DNA from: PWXP01 sp034005525
Lineage (GTDB): Bacteria; Planctomycetota; Planctomycetia; Pirellulales; Thermoguttaceae
Assembly (NCBI GenBank): GCA_034005525.1
Contig: JAVEUP010000017.1
Span: forward strand, 1 to 64,000
Length of the DNA: 64,000 bases
Reading direction: 5' to 3'
Part shown: positions 1 through 7,614 of the stretch, in pieces
Numbering within the stretch: position 1 is the first letter of the stretch
How the letters are laid out: every line of letters begins with the position of its first letter
Program-made: the position numbers and the translations under genes
The notes under the pieces: generated by a model
Told to the model about the DNA's origin: nothing
Seen by the model: the letters and a program-made list of their open reading frames with translations, nothing else
The model's database searches: none

Positions 1-426
1 GTTCTCCTCTGCGGGCGCCACCGCGCCCCGCAAAAAACCGGTGACTTTCTCGAAAATGCCAGTATGCAACTATTGATGTTTTCACAAGCTCGGCGCGTGC
101 CTACTACAATGGGCGCGTTCTCGCGAGCCGATCCGCCCGATGGTCCTTGCAGCGCGGGGGCGAGAGAGGGACGTTGCGCCGGGCTGGGCGAACTCAGCCG
201 CTTCGGGGCACGTTCCAGCTTGCCAGAAAAACCTGCCGCCACACCCCCAAGTCCCTCTGGTTTGCCAGCGTGACATGTGCTAGGTTGACAGGTAGCTGGC
301 GCAACAAACCATGTGCCGCATGTTGGCTGGCGGGTTATTTGCCGTCCTGGGCGGGGAACGTGCCTTCGGCGGCATTGCCGGCCGAACTGCCATACCCAGT
401 TTCCCCTGTACGCACGGACGTGTGCC
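1..426. other. Intergenic region with two repeat fragments
   Basis: No gene is supported here; the open frames have no recognisable domain and overlap on both strands. Two repeat pieces are visible. Bases 91-107 (CGGCGCGTGCCTACTAC) resemble one end of the palindromic element at 6895-6953. Bases 166-244 are a diverged copy of 46148-46225. A TTGACA hexamer near 283 could belong to a promoter for the following gene, but no convincing -10 partner was identified. Confidence 0.5.
166..244. repeat. Dispersed repeat, copy 1 (second copy at 46148-46225)
   Basis: About 79 bases align with 46148-46225 with scattered substitutions. The shared core includes GGGCGAACTC, CTTCGGGGC and TTGCCAGAAAAAC. Both copies are intergenic. 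The function is unknown and neither copy carries a credible reading frame. Confidence 0.7.
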
Positions 427-2982
427 ATGGCAAAGAACCGAAATCGGAAACGGCCGCAAGGTGGAACACAGCTCTTCGAGCGGGCCCAACGCGAACTGGC
501 CAAAGGAAACACAAAGACAGCCGTGAAGGACGCGGAAGCCTGCTTTCGGCAGGATTCCCGGCCGGAACACCGCCTGCTGTTGGAACGGGCTTACTTGGGC
601 CGGGTCGAGCAGCTTCACCGGCTGAGACTGCCAACCGAGGCCCGGGCTGCCCTCCAGAAGCTGCTCGATCTGAAGCCGACCGACCCGGAGATACTCAACC
701 GAATACCCCGCTTGCAGGTGGTCGTAGGCGACAGCCGGGTCGACGCTGCGGCCGTGCTCGAACGGGAGCCTGGCCTGCTGGCAACATTGGCGGATCAAGC
801 GGTCCTCGACCCGAGGTCCCCGGTTCCCCCTCACGCAGGCATCGGCGCGCACGTGGAACGCATCCGGGAAGCGTTTGCGGCCGTCGAACGCGGCGATGAC
901 GGCGCCGCAACCGAGGCGCTCCGCGACTTGCCCCGCAATTCACCCCTCGGCGATTGGAAGCTCTTCGTCCGAGGGCTCTCGGCGTTCTACCTGGCCGACG
1001 CAGAGCGGACCAGGGCGAACTGGCAGCGGCTCGACCCGGATCGACCTGCGCTGCGGATCGCCCAGACCCTCCTGGTCGCTGACGGGCAGATGCCGCCGGA
1101 AGAAGCCAAGGCCGACGTCACCGAATCGCTGGCACAGTTGCGGGCAAGGCTCCATACCGATCCGGCTACCGGACCATTGAAGGAACTGGCGGAGCACTGG
1201 CGCGCGGGTGACTTCCGCGCGCTCTTCCGCGAGTACCGGCGTTTCCGGCAACGGTTCGCCAAGAGCCATCCTTCGCTGATCGAGAAGATCGTCGACCTGT
1301 TATGGAAGCATGCAGTCTCCGAAGGCGATAGCGGCATCCTTGAGCGTCTTGAGGCGATTGGACCGGCCCCGCCCTTGGATCCCCGATGGAATCGGGCTTG
1401 GGCGATGGGAGGCGACTACCATGCCGACCCCGATGACAGCGAGCTGCGTTCTCCCTGGCAACGCTACATCGACGACCTGGCGGCGATTCCAACGCTGCGG
1501 GAAGAGGAGCGGGCGATTGCCGTCGGATTGGTCTACCACCGGGAGGGCACCACCTTGCTTGAGTCGGCGGCCTTGGCGGATTGGCCGAGCCGGGGTTCGT
1601 GGCAAAACCCGGATCCGGACGCGGCCGAAAAGCTCCGTATGCTGGGCGCCCGCCGGTTGCGGCAGGCGATTGAGAGCTGCCCCCGGCTGACGGCGGCCTA
1701 CGGCGATTTGGCCCGGTACCACGAAGAGCGGGACGAGCCGCAGAAGTGCGCTGCCGTGCTGCACCGGCTGACCGGGGTTGAACCGAACGATTTCAACGCG
1801 CATTTGTGGCTGGCGAACTATCACCTGGGGCGGAACAAGCCGAACAGGTCGGAGCCGCACGTCGAGGCCGCGCTCCGGCTGCGTCCGCGCGATCCCCAGT
1901 GCGAAGCGCTGCGCTGGAACCAGCGGCTAGCCCGCATTCGCGCCCTGGTCATGAGCCGGAAACTCGCGGAGGCCCTCCAGCAGGTCGACGATGCCGCCGA
2001 GGTACTCGATCCCCGCCGGACCGAGCCCTTCACGCTCGACGTCATCCGGGCGGCGATCGCGCTGAAGAGCGGCGATCACGACGCGTATGGGCGCCATCTG
2101 GACGCGGCGCTGGGCCAGGCGGGGGAGCCCATTGCCGTGTGGATGGCCATGAGCGCCGCCGCGGCCGAGTACCGCCTGCCACGCGACGTCAAGAAGGACT
2201 TCGACAACCGGTTCAAAGCTGCGGTGAAGGCGAAGCCGACGGGCCGCGCCGCGGGGTTGCTGGCGAGGTTGCTGTTGTCCATGAAGGCGGGCAAACGCAA
2301 CTATTCGGGCCGAGCAACCCAGGAGCGGTTGATCCTGAAGTTTCTCGCCCGCACACGCGGCCTCGAATGGACCGAGGCCGACCTGCGGGCCGTGTGCCAC
2401 CTGCTGGAAACCCTGCCAAAACAAGCGGGATTGCTTGTCACGTTGGCCAAAGTTGGCGGAAGACGTTTCCCCGGCAACGCGCATTTCCACTATTGGTACG
2501 CTAGCGGCCACCTCGCGCTCTACCGGTTCCGGAGCGATTACACGGGGCTGATCAAGCATCTGCAACGTGCGATTGAGTTGGCGCGGGCGGCAGACGATCC
2601 TGCCGACCGGGCACTTGTGCCCCATGCAGAGCGCGCCTTGTCCAAAGCATACGAATTCCAACGCCAGTGGGGACACCGGGACACGTGGGCTGATGACCAC
2701 GACGATGAAGAGGATGAAGACGACGATGATTACGAGGACGGCGATGATTATGATTGCGGTGACGGGTATGGCCGCGACGAGGACCGTGCCGCGCACAGCG
2801 GGGAGGACCGGCGCCCGTCCGGTCGCAAGCGTCGTGGCCCGGAATCCAGGCAGATGAGCTTGTTCGACGAGGAACCCGACGCTATCGAACGGATCCTTGG
2901 CCAGCTTGCAGAAGAAATATCGCCGGAGGCGCTGGAGACCCTCCGGCGGGCGATGGAAGACTTGGGCTACGACGTCGATTGA
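427..2982 (+). CDS. Large TPR-repeat protein with acidic C-terminal tail
   Basis: An 851-residue protein whose sequence suggests tetratricopeptide helical repeats: an early segment around residues 10-60 and again around 400-520, where pairs of amphipathic helices with alanine and leucine at packing positions recur. TPR proteins are usually protein-binding scaffolds; no catalytic domain is visible. The start at 427 (MAKNRNRKR) was chosen because upstream in-frame sequence is cysteine- and arginine-rich and looks non-coding. The C-terminus has a strongly acidic run around residues 757-785, then a short MSLFDEEPD segment. No signal peptide is seen, so it is probably cytoplasmic. It lies directly before the chaperone operon, whose likely promoter overlaps its stop codon, so a link to protein folding is only an inference. 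Confidence 0.75.
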   Translation: MAKNRNRKRPQGGTQLFERAQRELAKGNTKTAVKDAEACFRQDSRPEHRLLLERAYLGRVEQLHRLRLPTEARAALQKLLDLKPTDPEILNRIPRLQVVVGDSRVDAAAVLEREPGLLATLADQAVLDPRSPVPPHAGIGAHVERIREAFAAVERGDDGAATEALRDLPRNSPLGDWKLFVRGLSAFYLADAERTRANWQRLDPDRPALRIAQTLLVADGQMPPEEAKADVTESLAQLRARLHTDPATGPLKELAEHWRAGDFRALFREYRRFRQRFAKSHPSLIEKIVDLLWKHAVSEGDSGILERLEAIGPAPPLDPRWNRAWAMGGDYHADPDDSELRSPWQRYIDDLAAIPTLREEERAIAVGLVYHREGTTLLESAALADWPSRGSWQNPDPDAAEKLRMLGARRLRQAIESCPRLTAAYGDLARYHEERDEPQKCAAVLHRLTGVEPNDFNAHLWLANYHLGRNKPNRSEPHVEAALRLRPRDPQCEALRWNQRLARIRALVMSRKLAEALQQVDDAAEVLDPRRTEPFTLDVIRAAIALKSGDHDAYGRHLDAALGQAGEPIAVWMAMSAAAAEYRLPRDVKKDFDNRFKAAVKAKPTGRAAGLLARLLLSMKAGKRNYSGRATQERLILKFLARTRGLEWTEADLRAVCHLLETLPKQAGLLVTLAKVGGRRFPGNAHFHYWYASGHLALYRFRSDYTGLIKHLQRAIELARAADDPADRALVPHAERALSKAYEFQRQWGHRDTWADDHDDEEDEDDDDYEDGDDYDCGDGYGRDEDRAAHSGEDRRPSGRKRRGPESRQMSLFDEEPDAIERILGQLAEEISPEALETLRRAMEDLGYDVD

Positions 2983-3008
2983 CGGATGCCAACACCCTAG
3001 TTTATACT
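2979..3008 (+). promoter_or_regulatory. Candidate sigma-70 promoter for the chaperone operon
   Basis: TTGACG (2979-2984) and TATACT (3003-3008) are separated by 18 bases, close to a vegetative consensus. The -35 box overlaps the stop codon of the TPR gene. Transcription would start near 3015 and run through the palindromic element at 3036-3091 before the J-domain gene start at 3140. This is based on sequence match only. Confidence 0.4.
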
Positions 3009-3035
3009 CGCCGCGGCTTAAAACTGCACATTTCC

Positions 3036-3091
3036 GTAGGATGGGCTTTCGAGCCCGTCAAAACCGGGACGGACAAGAATGTCCATCCTAC
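3036..3091. repeat. Short palindromic repeat of the GTAGGRTGG family
   Basis: The element begins GTAGGATGG and ends CCATCCTAC, with partly complementary inner arms. It lies in the presumed leader of the chaperone operon and could fold in the transcript. Longer elements with the related ends GTAGGGTGG and CCACCCTAC occur at 20402-20636 and 26158-26340. Confidence 0.7.
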
Positions 3092-3139
3092 AGAAGCGCA
3101 AAAATGGCACGCGGCGAGTTTAGTCGGGAGGACCACAAC

Positions 3140-3430
3140 GTGACGGATCCCTACGAGGTGCTCGGACTGGAGCACACCGCCGATACGGAGGCCATCCGCC
3201 GGCGCTATCTCGAATTGGTGCGGCGGCATTCGCCTGAGCGGGAGCCGGAGCGGTTCGCCGCCGTGCGCGAGGCCTACGACGCACTCCGCGACCCGATCGT
3301 CAGCCTGGAAGCACGTCTTTTCAGCCTGGAAACCCCGCACACGTTTGACAGTCTGCTGCAAGAAGTGCAGCCGAGCCTTCGTGCCCGGCGAATCTCCACG
3401 GAAACCCTGCTTGCAATCGGGAAGCTCTGA
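3140..3430 (+). CDS. Short J-domain protein with a non-canonical HPD motif
   Basis: A 96-residue protein whose first 60 residues match a J domain: DPYEVLGLE at the start, helix II ending LVRRHSPERE, then FAAVREAYDALRD. J proteins bring substrates to DnaK and stimulate its ATPase through a His-Pro-Asp motif. Here that position reads His-Ser-Pro-Glu (residues 30-33), so coupling to DnaK may be altered. The GTG start at 3140 is preferred because GGGAGG lies 8 bases upstream (3126-3131); an in-frame ATG at 3104 has no such site. The stop overlaps the next ATG by one base, which suggests coupled translation with grpE and dnaK. There is no zinc-finger or C-terminal DnaJ domain. Confidence 0.8.
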   Translation: MTDPYEVLGLEHTADTEAIRRRYLELVRRHSPEREPERFAAVREAYDALRDPIVSLEARLFSLETPHTFDSLLQEVQPSLRARRISTETLLAIGKL

Positions 3431-4314
3431 TGCGCACCTGGCGTGAGAACGAAGCGATGATCGAGCGGCTGCGCCAGTGGCTGGCCGAAACCCGCTACGA
3501 GGCGCAGTCGCTGGCCGGCGTCGACGCTACCAAGGCCGCCGGACTGACCGGGACGCGCACGTTTGTGCCGGAAGAGCCGCTGCCGAAGGTCGGCTTCCTG
3601 CAGGTCGTCGAAGCCCTCACGGCCCTCCGCCAGGAAACCAAGCTGCACACGAAGAGCCAGCGCGGGCTGCAAGACGCGGCGGAAGCGGCCCTGGAGGGGC
3701 TCCAGGAGGCGATCCGCCGGTTCGAGTCGGTGCGAGCCAAGGAGGACGAGGCGGCGCTGCGTGCGGCGTTGCCGCTGGTCGAAGCCTTGGCCGGGCTCGA
3801 TGAGGCCATGATGCGCGGCATGGGCGCCTTCGAGGCCGCACACCGGCAGATGGCCGCCAAGGCGCCCGAGCGCCTTCGCGCAGAACTCGACGCCGAGTTC
3901 AACGGCCGGTCGTGGTGGCGGCGACTGTTCACCCGCCGCTGGCATCGGCACGTGTGCGACCGCGCGTGCGCGGAGATCGCACGCACCGTGGACGAGGAGT
4001 TTTCGCAACTGATCCAGGGTTACTCGCTGATTCGCGCACGCCTCGGCCGTGCGCTTTCCGATCAAGGCGTTGAGCGGGTCGAGACGGCGGGCCGCCGCGC
4101 CGACCCGGCAACCATGACCGTCGTCGACCTGGTCGACAACCCGGAAGCCGAACCGGAAACCGTTGTCGAGGAAGTCAGGCCCGGCTATTGCTGGAACGGG
4201 CGCGTCATCCGATTTGCCGAAGTGCGCGCGGTGGCAAGCCGCGCGGGAGCAACCACCATTACCAATGAAAACGAAGAGGGAGGGGTGAATCATGGATCCG
4301 ATTCTGGGGATTGA
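3430..4314 (+). CDS. grpE: GrpE-like nucleotide exchange factor
   Basis: A 294-residue protein. The C-terminal part (about residues 190-280) has the GrpE beta-domain pattern, ending in GYCWNGRVIRFAEVRAV, which corresponds to the usual GY.l.dRvlRpA.V motif. The N-terminal half is helical and charged, as expected for the GrpE dimer stalk, though longer and more diverged than E. coli GrpE (197 residues). The role would be ADP release from DnaK. The start overlaps the previous stop (TGATG). The gene end overlaps the dnaK start by 23 bases. The divergence and the position next to a non-standard J protein suggest a specialised DnaK system rather than the main one. Confidence 0.75.
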   Translation: MRTWRENEAMIERLRQWLAETRYEAQSLAGVDATKAAGLTGTRTFVPEEPLPKVGFLQVVEALTALRQETKLHTKSQRGLQDAAEAALEGLQEAIRRFESVRAKEDEAALRAALPLVEALAGLDEAMMRGMGAFEAAHRQMAAKAPERLRAELDAEFNGRSWWRRLFTRRWHRHVCDRACAEIARTVDEEFSQLIQGYSLIRARLGRALSDQGVERVETAGRRADPATMTVVDLVDNPEAEPETVVEEVRPGYCWNGRVIRFAEVRAVASRAGATTITNENEEGGVNHGSDSGD

Positions 4315-6067
4315 CCTGGGAACCACCAACAGCGTGGTTTCGATTATCAAGGACGGCAAACCCGAGGTCCTGTGCGACGAAATGGGGCAGGGGATCTTGC
4401 CTTCCGTGGTCGGGCTCGATGCCGAAGGCCGGCTCCTGGTCGGGCAGGAGGCCCGCAACCAGGCACTGGTCGCTCCCGAGCGGACCGTCAAGTCGATCAA
4501 GCGGAAGATGGGTGAGGAGGGGCAAGTGCAGATGGCGGGGAACCGCTATTCGCCGCAGGAAATCTCGGCGATGATCTTGCGGACCCTTAAGGAGCGTGCC
4601 GCCAAGGCACTCGGCCGGCCATGCACCAAGGCAGTCATCACGGTTCCGGCGTTCTTCGGCGAGAACCAGCGCGAGGCCACCCGGCAGGCAGGCGAAATGG
4701 CCGGCCTGGAGGTCGTGCGCATCATTAACGAGCCGACCGCCGCCTCGCTCGTCTACGAACCGCACTCGCAGAAGAACGAGCGGTTGCTGGTCTACGATCT
4801 CGGGGGCGGGACGTTCGACGTGTCCATCGTCCAGATGGAGCAGGGCGTGGTCGAGGTGCTTGCCAGCTACGGCGATACCCACCTCGGCGGCGACGACTTC
4901 GACGAGCTTCTGCTCGACTACGTGTGCGACGCATTCGCTAAGGAGCACGGGGTTGACTTGCGCGAAATTCCCACGGCCCGGTCGCGCATGCTCCAGGCCG
5001 TTGAGGAGGCCAAGAAGCGGCTGTCGTTCGAGGCCTACACGACCATCGCCGAAGAGTTCATCGCGGAAAAGGCCGGCAAGCCGCTGCACGTGAACATGGT
5101 CATCGACCGCGAGGATTATGAGGAACTGATCGAGCCGCTCTTGAAGAAGACCCTCAACAGCGTCGATGCCGCCCTCGACGACGCCAGGCTGAGCGCCGGC
5201 CAGATCGACCGCGTTCTGCTGGTGGGCGGCAGCACGCGCACTCCGTTGGTGCACCAACTCCTCGCAGAGCAACTCCACCAGCAGCTCCACTCGGAAATCG
5301 ATCCGGACCAGTGCGTGGCGCTCGGTGCGGCCGTGCAAGGCGGACTGATCGCCGGCGTGGACGTCGGACCCGTGCTCGTCGATATCACCCCGCATACACT
5401 GGGCATTCGGATTCTCGGCGAGTTGCACGGCATGGTGTCCAACCAGGTCTTCTCGCCCGTCATCGAACGCAATACGGCACTGCCGGCCGTGCGGTCGGAA
5501 ATCTACTGCACCGCCTGCGACGGGCAAGAGGTCGTGCAAATCGACGTCTACCAGGGCGAGAGCGAAGACGTGCGGCTGAACCAGCAGGTCGGCAGTTTTC
5601 GCCTCGAGGGCCTGGACGAGGAAGCCGAACAGGGCAACGAAATCCTGGTCCGGTTCCAGCTCGATCTGGACGGCATCCTCACGGTCACGGCAGTCGAGCG
5701 AAGGACCGGACTGGAGAAACAGCTACGCATCGACAACGCCGTGACCCGGTTCCGCGCCAAGAGCCAGGCCGAGGCCAAGGCCAAGCTGGCCGCCATGTTC
5801 TGCGATTCCGACGCGGAAGCGTTTGTGGACCATTCGATTACGGACCGGCCGCAAGAGGTTGATCCCAACCGGGAACTGTTCGACGAGACCGGCGAACTGA
5901 TTGCGAAGGCACGGCGCTTGATGCAGGAGGCCGCCGCCGAAGACGCCGCCGAGATGCAGAAACTGGCCGGCGAGCTTCAGGAGGCCGTTTCCCGGGGCGA
6001 TGCGGACGGAGTCCGAGACATTCGTGAACAGCTTGACGATCTGGTGTTCTACCTGCAGGACGCGTGA
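4292..6067 (+). CDS. dnaK: Hsp70 family chaperone DnaK (short form)
   Basis: A 591-residue Hsp70. Visible motifs are the phosphate-binding LGIDLGTTNS (residues 4-13), VYDLGGGTFDVS near 167-178, the adenosine-loop VLLVGGSTRTP near 309-319, and a substrate-binding domain starting after DVGPVLVDITPHTLGI. Substrate folding would be driven by ATP cycles with the J and GrpE partners encoded just upstream. It is about 45 residues shorter than E. coli DnaK, mainly in the C-terminal lid and tail. A strong ribosome site (GGGAGGGG) precedes the ATG at 4292 inside the grpE reading frame. The next gene may start at GTG 6064, overlapping this stop as GTGA. Confidence 0.95.
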   Translation: MDPILGIDLGTTNSVVSIIKDGKPEVLCDEMGQGILPSVVGLDAEGRLLVGQEARNQALVAPERTVKSIKRKMGEEGQVQMAGNRYSPQEISAMILRTLKERAAKALGRPCTKAVITVPAFFGENQREATRQAGEMAGLEVVRIINEPTAASLVYEPHSQKNERLLVYDLGGGTFDVSIVQMEQGVVEVLASYGDTHLGGDDFDELLLDYVCDAFAKEHGVDLREIPTARSRMLQAVEEAKKRLSFEAYTTIAEEFIAEKAGKPLHVNMVIDREDYEELIEPLLKKTLNSVDAALDDARLSAGQIDRVLLVGGSTRTPLVHQLLAEQLHQQLHSEIDPDQCVALGAAVQGGLIAGVDVGPVLVDITPHTLGIRILGELHGMVSNQVFSPVIERNTALPAVRSEIYCTACDGQEVVQIDVYQGESEDVRLNQQVGSFRLEGLDEEAEQGNEILVRFQLDLDGILTVTAVERRTGLEKQLRIDNAVTRFRAKSQAEAKAKLAAMFCDSDAEAFVDHSITDRPQEVDPNRELFDETGELIAKARRLMQEAAAEDAAEMQKLAGELQEAVSRGDADGVRDIREQLDDLVFYLQDA

Positions 6068-6864
6068 AACCGATGCGCACACCCCGGCTTTCCATGACTG
6101 CGTTGCGACGCGAGCGGTCGGTCCTGGCGGCGCCGCGGAACGGCTCGTGCCGGCTGCCGCACCGCGCGGCCGCTGTTTGGCCCCCGGGGTGGCGCCGCGG
6201 CTCTGCCTCCCGGTTATCGGCACCGTCGCGAAGCGGTTCCGCCGTCGGCCGGCGGTGCCAGCGCACGCCGCCGACAACTGCCCGGCATGGGCTGGCTCGG
6301 TCCCCCGCGATGTGCCGGCGCCGGCCCCTGCCCGCCCGAAAACGCGCCGGCCGTCTGGCGGCGTTCAGGCGCAACGGAGGCCGGCGCGGGGCTGCCGGCA
6401 GCTCGCGTCTTGTGAGCGGCCATGCCGTGCGCCTTGCGGTCTTTGCGGCGAGCGGAACGGGAGGTGCCGCCCGAAGGCGCTTCGCAACGGTCTCTTCGGC
6501 CCCCGCGAGACAGGAGGAGGCCGCCTGGCGCGCGAAGATACCTGAGGCCGTGAAGCCCTTTCTCGCCGTGCAGGAAACATCGCTTCGCTGCCCTACCTGC
6601 AAGGCGTGGCAGCTTCCTTCGCTGCAATGCCGCCGCTGCAAGTGCGACCTTTCCCTGGTGGTCGCGGTGCACGACCAGCAGCGCCGGCTCCACGCGCAGG
6701 TTCTGCGGCTGCTCGCGTCCGGCCATCATGCCGAGGCCCTGGAGGTCGCCAGGTCCCGCTGGGCATTATCGCCCGACCCGCAGGCTGCCCGCCTGCTGGC
6801 CGTGTGCCACCTGCTGCTCGGCCAGTTCCGGACGGCTGAGGAGTTGTGCGATCAAGCAAGGTAA
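6064..6864 (+). CDS. Zinc-ribbon/TPR-like protein, start uncertain
   Basis: The credible part is the C-terminal 104 residues (from about 6550). It holds a four-cysteine zinc ribbon, CPTCKAWQLPSLQCRRCKC, followed by a helical pair resembling one TPR repeat (LRLLASGHHAEALEVARSRW). The frame stays open back to GTG 6064, where it would overlap the dnaK stop as GTGA, the usual arrangement for coupled translation. The intervening 480 bases, however, translate into arginine- and proline-rich sequence that looks non-coding. Either a 266-residue protein or a 104-residue one starting at GTG 6550 is possible. The position as fourth member of the chaperone operon suggests a DnaK accessory role, which is inference. 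Confidence 0.5.
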   Translation: MKPMRTPRLSMTALRRERSVLAAPRNGSCRLPHRAAAVWPPGWRRGSASRLSAPSRSGSAVGRRCQRTPPTTARHGLARSPAMCRRRPLPARKRAGRLAAFRRNGGRRGAAGSSRLVSGHAVRLAVFAASGTGGAARRRFATVSSAPARQEEAAWRAKIPEAVKPFLAVQETSLRCPTCKAWQLPSLQCRRCKCDLSLVVAVHDQQRRLHAQVLRLLASGHHAEALEVARSRWALSPDPQAARLLAVCHLLLGQFRTAEELCDQAR

Positions 6865-6894
6865 GCGTGCGCGGAGAAACAACTTGAACAAATT

Positions 6895-6953
6895 GTAGTA
6901 GGCACACGCCGTGTGCCGTAATTCGCGAACGGCACACGGCGCGTATCTGCTAC
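6895..6953. repeat. Palindromic repeat downstream of the chaperone operon
   Basis: The element runs from GTAGTAGGCACACGCCGTG to GCGTATCTGCTAC. Its core stem pairs GCCGTGTGCCG with CGGCACACGGC across an 11-base loop. It lies 30 bases after the last gene of the operon and could end its transcription, although no T-tract follows. One half recurs at 91-107. Confidence 0.7.
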
Positions 6954-7111
6954 ATTGCCGCGGCCTGCACCTAGAAACGAAAAAGCCAATCTTGCCGCAC
7001 ACACCGCTCCTTGCAGCCGGCTGCCCATGTGCGATAATCGGGCAATGACGCTCGTCCGTTAAACGCTTCGAAAATCGCACGCAGCACATACCCCCTGAAA
7101 GTGCTGGTTTC

Positions 7112-7136
7112 TCGGCATTGACTTCCTCCATGCCGA
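7112..7136. promoter_or_regulatory. Candidate operator upstream of the Fur-family gene
   Basis: A perfect 7-base inverted repeat, TCGGCAT and ATGCCGA, is separated by 11 bases and ends 9 bases before the first possible start codon. Fur-family regulators often bind inverted repeats in their own promoters. This one does not match the classical Fur or PerR box, so the assignment is tentative. Confidence 0.3.
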
Positions 7137-7145
7137 TGGTAAAAT

Positions 7146-7610
7146 ATGCCATGTGGTAGTGATATGCAAGAAGACGAGCTAGTGGTTGTCAGGCTGCAGG
7201 CACTCGAAGAACGGTGCCGTCAGCGAGGGGTTCCGGTGACGGTCCAGCGGCGAGCCATCCTGGAGGCCGTGCTGCGTCGCAAAGACCATCCTTCGGCCGA
7301 CGATATTTTCGAAGCAGTGCACGCTCGCCTGCCGCAGGTTTCGCGGACAACCATATACCGTGTTCTGGACACTTTCGTTGACATGGGTCTGATTCGGCGA
7401 CTCCGGCAAACAGGAGCTGCCCGGTTCGACCGCAATATCGACCGCCATCATCACCTGATTTGCACACGCTGCGGCAAGGTGATGGACCTGGAAGACCCTG
7501 CCCTCGACCAACTGCCCATGCCGAAGCACAAACTGCACGGGTTTGAGATCGACGATTATTCCGTTCAGTTTTCGGGAACCTGCCCGGACTGCCAGAGGCA
7601 CAAGGAGTAA
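7146..7610 (+). CDS. Fur/PerR-family transcriptional regulator
   Basis: A 154-residue protein (148 if the ATG at 7164 is used). It has a winged helix (VTVQRRAILEAVL, then SRTTIYRVLDTFVDMGLIRR), a histidine-rich segment DRHHHLICTRCGKV and a second CPDC pair near the C-terminus. The CxxC pairs normally bind structural zinc and the histidines a regulatory metal. PerR-type members sense peroxide through bound iron. The gene sits four bases ahead of the rubredoxin/rubrerythrin gene and in front of peroxidase genes, so peroxide-responsive control of this island is likely but inferred from context. The family match is clear; Fur, Zur and PerR cannot be separated from sequence alone. Confidence 0.9.
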   Translation: MPCGSDMQEDELVVVRLQALEERCRQRGVPVTVQRRAILEAVLRRKDHPSADDIFEAVHARLPQVSRTTIYRVLDTFVDMGLIRRLRQTGAARFDRNIDRHHHLICTRCGKVMDLEDPALDQLPMPKHKLHGFEIDDYSVQFSGTCPDCQRHKE

Positions 7611-7614
7611 CTTG

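Noticed and set aside
64..899. Several overlapping open frames near the window start
   Set aside because: They overlap each other and the TPR gene, and show no domains or ribosome sites.
7112..7136. Classical Fur box upstream of the regulator
   Set aside because: The palindrome present does not match the known Fur or PerR consensus, so it is listed only as a candidate operator.
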